Source: Candidatus Bathyarchaeota archaeon RBG_13_52_12 (GTDB lineage Archaea > Thermoproteota > Bathyarchaeia > TCS64). Taken from it: DNA of 7,793 nt. The notes below the pieces were generated by a model that ran no database searches, was not told the origin of the DNA, and worked only from the letters and a program-made list of their open reading frames with translations. Where the stretch lies: contig MEZF01000096.1 of assembly GCA_001774245.1 (NCBI GenBank), forward strand, positions 3,835-11,627. The letters are read 5' to 3'. A program made the translations under genes and the position numbers. Position 1 is the first letter of the stretch. Every line of letters starts with the position of its first letter. Shown piece after piece: positions 5,455 to 7,793 of this stretch.

Positions 5455-5940
5455 TTGGTAGAGAAAAAGTTCAACTTCATCGTCCCGGGAGGCGGGGCGA
5501 CAGGCGGTCCGCCGATCGGCCCAGCTCTGGGCCCAATGGGCGTCAACATAATGCAGATCGTCGCCGAGATCAACAAACAAACCGGCGAGTACAAGGGTAC
5601 CCCCGTCCCGGTGGACGTGTTCATAGACACTGACACCAGGGCATTCTCCGTCAAGGTTGGGATGCTCAGCACTTTCGCCCTGCTCACGCAGGCGGTCGGC
5701 ATCCAGAAGGGCTCAGGTACCCCACACTCAGCGAAGGTGGGTGACCTCGCCTTTGACCAACTCGTAAGCGTCGCTAAGAAGAAGAAGGCGGGCCTCTACG
5801 CAGCCAGCCTAAAGGCGGCGGCTCGCGAGGTCCTCGGCACATGCCACAGCATGGGCGTTACGGTTGATGGCAAGCCCGCCAAGGAAGTTCAAGACCTCAT
5901 AAAGAGTGGGGCTTACGACGCCCAGTTAAAGGAGGATTAG
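5455..5940 (+). CDS. rpl11: Large ribosomal subunit protein uL11 (L11)
   Basis: Binds the GTPase-associated region of 23S rRNA at the stalk base and contacts elongation factors. The 161-residue product has the N-terminal domain signature PGGGATGGPPIGPALGPMGVN (11-31) and the RNA-binding C-terminal domain with KGSGTP (85-90), AKKKKAGLYAASLKAAAREVLGTCHSMGVTVDGKPAKEV (107-145). Start is TTG 5455, two bases after the Spt5 stop; GGAG at 5441-5444 lies 10 bases upstream. TTG gives the right N-terminus, and no earlier start is possible in this frame without overlapping Spt5. Oddity: at residues 68-75 the sequence VGMLSTFALL replaces the usual V-G-x-P-P-T-x-A-L-L, so the two hinge prolines between the domains are missing. 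Confidence 0.96.
   Translation: MVEKKFNFIVPGGGATGGPPIGPALGPMGVNIMQIVAEINKQTGEYKGTPVPVDVFIDTDTRAFSVKVGMLSTFALLTQAVGIQKGSGTPHSAKVGDLAFDQLVSVAKKKKAGLYAASLKAAAREVLGTCHSMGVTVDGKPAKEVQDLIKSGAYDAQLKED
5932..5936 (+). promoter_or_regulatory. Shine-Dalgarno site for rpl1
   Basis: GGAGG at the very end of the L11 gene lies 6 bases before the L1 ATG. It is one of the two strongest ribosome sites in the window and indicates efficient initiation inside the operon. Confidence 0.6.
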
Positions 5941-5942
5941 CC

Positions 5943-6587
5943 ATGTCTCTCCAGAGGAAGGAAATAAACGAAGCGATTACGAAGGCTAGGCAGTCTTCCA
6001 AGAAGCGTCGCTTTGAGCAGACCTTCGAGCTCGCTATAAACCTACGTGAGCTAGACATGAAGCGCCCCGAGAACAGGATCAACCTGCGCGTCCAGCTCCC
6101 AAACGGGATAGGTGGGCAGAAGGTCCTCGTCTTCGCAGGCGGTGATCTCGCACTTAGAGCCCGCAGGAGTGGCGCTGACGAAGTCATTGAGCCTTCTGAA
6201 CTCAATGAGCTCGCGAAGGACAAGAAGGCGGCTAAGAAGAGACTCAAAGGCTTTGATATATTTATCAGCGAGGCGCCGTTGATGCCCACGGTGGGTCGCG
6301 TTGCAGGCCCCATCCTGGGTCCACGCGGCAAGATGCCTACCCCGGTACCACCTCAAGCACCAGTCGACAACGTTATCGAGCGCGAGCGCCGCGCCGTCGT
6401 ACTGAGGACCAGGGACAAGATGTTCTGCCACTGTATGGTGGGCCGGGAGAATATGACCGATGAGCAAGTCGCCCAGAACATCGAGGCCATCCTCACAAAC
6501 CTCGTTGGCGCTACGAAGCGGGGCTACAGTAACATCAAGAGCATCTACCTGAAGACGACGATGGGAGAGGCCGTCAAGCTTTTCTGA
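5943..6587 (+). CDS. rpl1: Large ribosomal subunit protein uL1 (L1)
   Basis: Forms the L1 stalk at the E site and helps release deacylated tRNA; in several archaea L1 also represses its own operon by binding mRNA. The 214-residue product has domain I formed by both ends (FEQTFELAINLRELDMKRPENRINLRVQLPNG, 24-55; SNIKSIYLKTTMGEAVKLF at the C-terminus) and domain II in the middle, including KVLVFAGG (60-67) and the L1 signature GRVAGPILGPRGKMPTPVPP (118-137). Length is normal. It starts 2 bases after L11, with a strong GGAGG site. I looked for a copy of the L1-binding rRNA structure in the first 90 bases and did not recognise one by eye, so autoregulation is possible but unsupported here. Confidence 0.97.
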   Translation: MSLQRKEINEAITKARQSSKKRRFEQTFELAINLRELDMKRPENRINLRVQLPNGIGGQKVLVFAGGDLALRARRSGADEVIEPSELNELAKDKKAAKKRLKGFDIFISEAPLMPTVGRVAGPILGPRGKMPTPVPPQAPVDNVIERERRAVVLRTRDKMFCHCMVGRENMTDEQVAQNIEAILTNLVGATKRGYSNIKSIYLKTTMGEAVKLF

Positions 6588-6592
6588 GGTGG
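6586..6592 (+). promoter_or_regulatory. Shine-Dalgarno site for rpl10, overlapping the L1 stop
   Basis: GAGGTGG begins inside the L1 stop codon TGA (6585-6587) and ends 5 bases before the L10 ATG at 6598. It fixes the L10 start over the out-of-frame ATG at 6594 and suggests coupled translation of L1 and L10. Confidence 0.6.
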
Positions 6593-6597
6593 TATGA

Positions 6598-7452
6598 ATG
6601 TCGCAAGTAACTGAACAGAAGGCAGCAGTCGTTGAGAAGACAGTCGACCTACTAAAGAAATACGACGTCATCGCAGCAGCGGACCTCTTTAAGGTCCAGA
6701 GCGGTATGCTTATGGATCTTCGCAAGAGCCTCAGGGGCCAGCTGGAGATTAAGACCATCAAGAACACACTGATGAGGATCAGCATGGAAAAAGCTGAGAA
6801 GCCGGCAACGAAGGAGTTCATAAAGGCGGTGGAAGGGCAGAACGTCTTCCTATTCACAAACGGCAACCCCTTCAAGCTGGCGATGAATCTCGAGAAGAGC
6901 AAAGTCGAGAGCTTCGCCAAGGCCGGTGACAAGGCGCTTAAGCAGCTCACCATCCCCGCAGGCAACACCGGCATAAGCCCAGGGCCCATGATCAGCAAGT
7001 TCGGCGGCCTCGGCGTTAAGACCCGTATCGAGTCGGGGAACATCTGGGTCGTCGGCGACACCGTTGTCGCTGATAAGGGCGACGAGATCACAGCTGACAT
7101 GGCGGACCTCCTCCAGAGGTTAGGTATAAAGGCAGCCCAAAGTGGGCTCAGTCTTAAGGCCGTTTACGAGAGGGGGATGATCATCCCAGGTAACGCGCTG
7201 GTGCTCGACGTCCCGAGCTATAGAAAGCAGCTCATGGAGGCGGCGGGTGGGGCGTTCCAGGTCGCACTAAAAGGCGAGTACGCCACCCCTACTACAGTGC
7301 CGACTCTAATAGCCATGGCCCTCAAGAGTGCAAAGATGGTTGCAATAGATGCCGGCTACGTTACCCCCGATACTGCAGCGGAGATAATCGCAAAAGCCAA
7401 CGCTCAAGCGAAGAGCCTGCAGCAGAAAGTTGACGCGAAGCCGGCTCAATAG
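6598..7452 (+). CDS. rpl10: Large ribosomal subunit protein uL10 (acidic stalk protein P0), short form
   Basis: Base of the ribosomal stalk: the N-terminal domain binds 23S rRNA next to L11 and the C-terminal helices carry L12 dimers. The 284-residue product has the rRNA-binding region with YDVIAAADLFKVQSGMLMDLRKSLRGQLEIKTIKNTLMR (22-60), the archaeal/eukaryotic inserted domain (about 113-185, IPAGNTGISPGPMISKFGGLGVKTRIESGNIWVVGDTVV), and the spine helices: about 207-228, 233-254 and 258-278. It ends abruptly with DAKPAQ. The acidic hinge and the terminal GLGALFG-like motif found in P0 of Sulfolobus, Pyrococcus and eukaryotes are absent, which makes it some 40-60 residues shorter. No frame after the stop encodes such a tail, so this is not a simple frameshift. 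The usual neighbour rpl12 is not downstream. Confidence 0.95.
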   Translation: MSQVTEQKAAVVEKTVDLLKKYDVIAAADLFKVQSGMLMDLRKSLRGQLEIKTIKNTLMRISMEKAEKPATKEFIKAVEGQNVFLFTNGNPFKLAMNLEKSKVESFAKAGDKALKQLTIPAGNTGISPGPMISKFGGLGVKTRIESGNIWVVGDTVVADKGDEITADMADLLQRLGIKAAQSGLSLKAVYERGMIIPGNALVLDVPSYRKQLMEAAGGAFQVALKGEYATPTTVPTLIAMALKSAKMVAIDAGYVTPDTAAEIIAKANAQAKSLQQKVDAKPAQ

Positions 7453-7473
7453 ACCCATAAGGTCACTTTTTTT
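7452..7473 (+). terminator. Terminator after rpl10
   Basis: A small hairpin, GACC (7452-7455) pairing with GGTC (7461-7464) around a 5-base loop, is followed after two bases by seven Ts (7467-7473). Archaeal termination relies mainly on the U-tract, so the site is plausible even though the stem is short. More T-rich sequence follows to about 7502. It would end the spt5-L11-L1-L10 transcript before the convergent cupin gene. Confidence 0.55.
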
Positions 7474-7590
7474 ATCGTTTATCTCGTGTAATTAGAAATT
7501 TTATGTACAATTCGATCCAAGATCTAGGTCGTTTTAACGGTCCTTTGAGTGATGGAGGCCGTTTCACGGGCGTGCTCGATCCGAAGCCAA

Positions 7591-7613
7591 GAAGAGCCTC
7601 TAAGGAGGTCTTC
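7591..7613. repeat. 9-bp hairpin in the convergent intergenic region
   Basis: GAAGA (7591-7595) pairs with TCTTC (7609-7613) and CCTC (7597-7600) with GAGG (7605-7608), leaving a single bulged G and a TAAG loop. No T-run follows on either strand, so it is not a standard U-tract terminator. It lies about 30 bases beyond the cupin stop and could protect that mRNA's 3' end or belong to a small RNA. The rest of 7474-7644 shows no gene I can support. Confidence 0.4.
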
Positions 7614-7644
7614 CACGCGGAAACCACAAGAAGCCGCTAAAACT

Positions 7645-7793
7645 TTATGGCTTTTTCTCTTCACTTATTACCGGCTCTACGGAGAGGAACTTGAGAACCT
7701 TCTGCCCGGTGTTCCTAATCTGGTGGAGCTCATCAGGAGCAATGTAGATGAACTCCCAGGGGCTAATCGGGCTTGTCCCGTTCGACTCCTGAA
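7645..7793 (-). CDS. Cupin-domain protein, C-terminal 48 residues, cut by window edge
   Basis: The minus strand is open from the right edge to TAA at 7645-7647. The visible end includes WEFIYIAPDELHQIRNTGQK followed by VLKFLSVEPVISEEKKP. The pattern I-x-P-x-E-x-H-Q-I-R-N-x-G, then a strand leading to L-x-V-x-P, is the second cupin motif; its His is a likely metal ligand. The window shows only this part of the beta-barrel, so substrate and reaction cannot be told; small cupins include sugar isomerases, dioxygenases and binding proteins without a known role. It converges on rpl10 and is probably unrelated to the ribosomal operon. Confidence 0.8.
   Translation of the reverse strand, partial: QESNGTSPISPWEFIYIAPDELHQIRNTGQKVLKFLSVEPVISEEKKP

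Noticed and set aside
6051..7100. A 349-codon open frame on the minus strand opposite L1 and L10
   Set aside because: It is antisense to two certain ribosomal protein genes, shows no recognisable domain, and such long shadows are common opposite GC-rich genes.
7453..7600. A hidden frameshifted L10 tail or L12 gene
   Set aside because: None of the three forward frames shows an acidic linker, an Ala-rich hinge or a GLGALFG-like end.
7500..7640. tRNA or C/D box RNA in the right intergenic region
   Set aside because: GTGATGG resembles a C box, but no D boxes, cloverleaf or T-loop pattern could be found on either strand.
1..7793. CRISPR arrays, insertion sequences, integrase sites or defence genes
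   Set aside because: No spaced direct repeats, transposase or nuclease motifs were seen; the gene content is entirely core housekeeping plus one partial cupin gene.

Overview
The window is a piece of an archaeal chromosome carrying the conserved translation, secretion and transcription gene cluster. The archaeal assignment rests on S19e, a PDCD5-family protein, L39e, L31e, LX/L18a, prefoldin alpha, aRF1, Sec61-gamma-type SecE, Spt5 and a P0-type L10. TATA-box promoters sit in front of several genes and Shine-Dalgarno (SD) sites inside the operons. The gene order is of the kind seen in TACK-group (Sulfolobus-like) archaea. By eye the genes are moderately GC-rich. The lineage cannot be fixed from this window; the short L10 and the missing eIF6 gene would fit a thaumarchaeal- or bathyarchaeal-like organism, but that is inference.

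Layout. Positions 1-1547 (minus strand): the N-terminal 271 codons of release factor aRF1, running off the left edge, preceded by UMP kinase (pyrH). Positions 1557-1831: an AT-rich divergent intergenic region with a good TATA box for the rightward cluster. Positions 1832-4679 (plus): S19e, PDCD5-like protein, L39e, L31e, LX/L18a, prefoldin alpha and FtsY, tightly packed, with overlaps at PDCD5/L39e, L31e/LX and prefoldin/FtsY. Positions 4720-7452 (plus): SecE, Spt5 (NusG), L11, L1 and L10, with separate promoter candidates before secE and before spt5. Positions 7453-7644: a convergent intergenic stretch with a U-tract terminator after L10 and a separate 9-bp hairpin. Positions 7645-7793 (minus): the C-terminus of a cupin-domain protein.

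The genes share one theme, making and targeting proteins. There are ribosomal proteins of both subunits, including most of the factor-binding stalk base (L11 and L10). FtsY receives ribosomes at the membrane and SecE is part of the pore. Prefoldin takes up nascent chains, Spt5 ties RNA polymerase to elongation, and aRF1 ends translation.

I see no sign of a new defence, mobile or metabolic system: no transposase, integrase, CRISPR or toxin-antitoxin pair. The items worth checking are local oddities in a housekeeping locus: an L10 that stops just after its L12-binding helices, no rpl12 behind it, no eIF6 gene between L31e and LX, an L11 lacking its usual hinge prolines, a likely leaderless GTG start for Spt5, and two structured intergenic regions.
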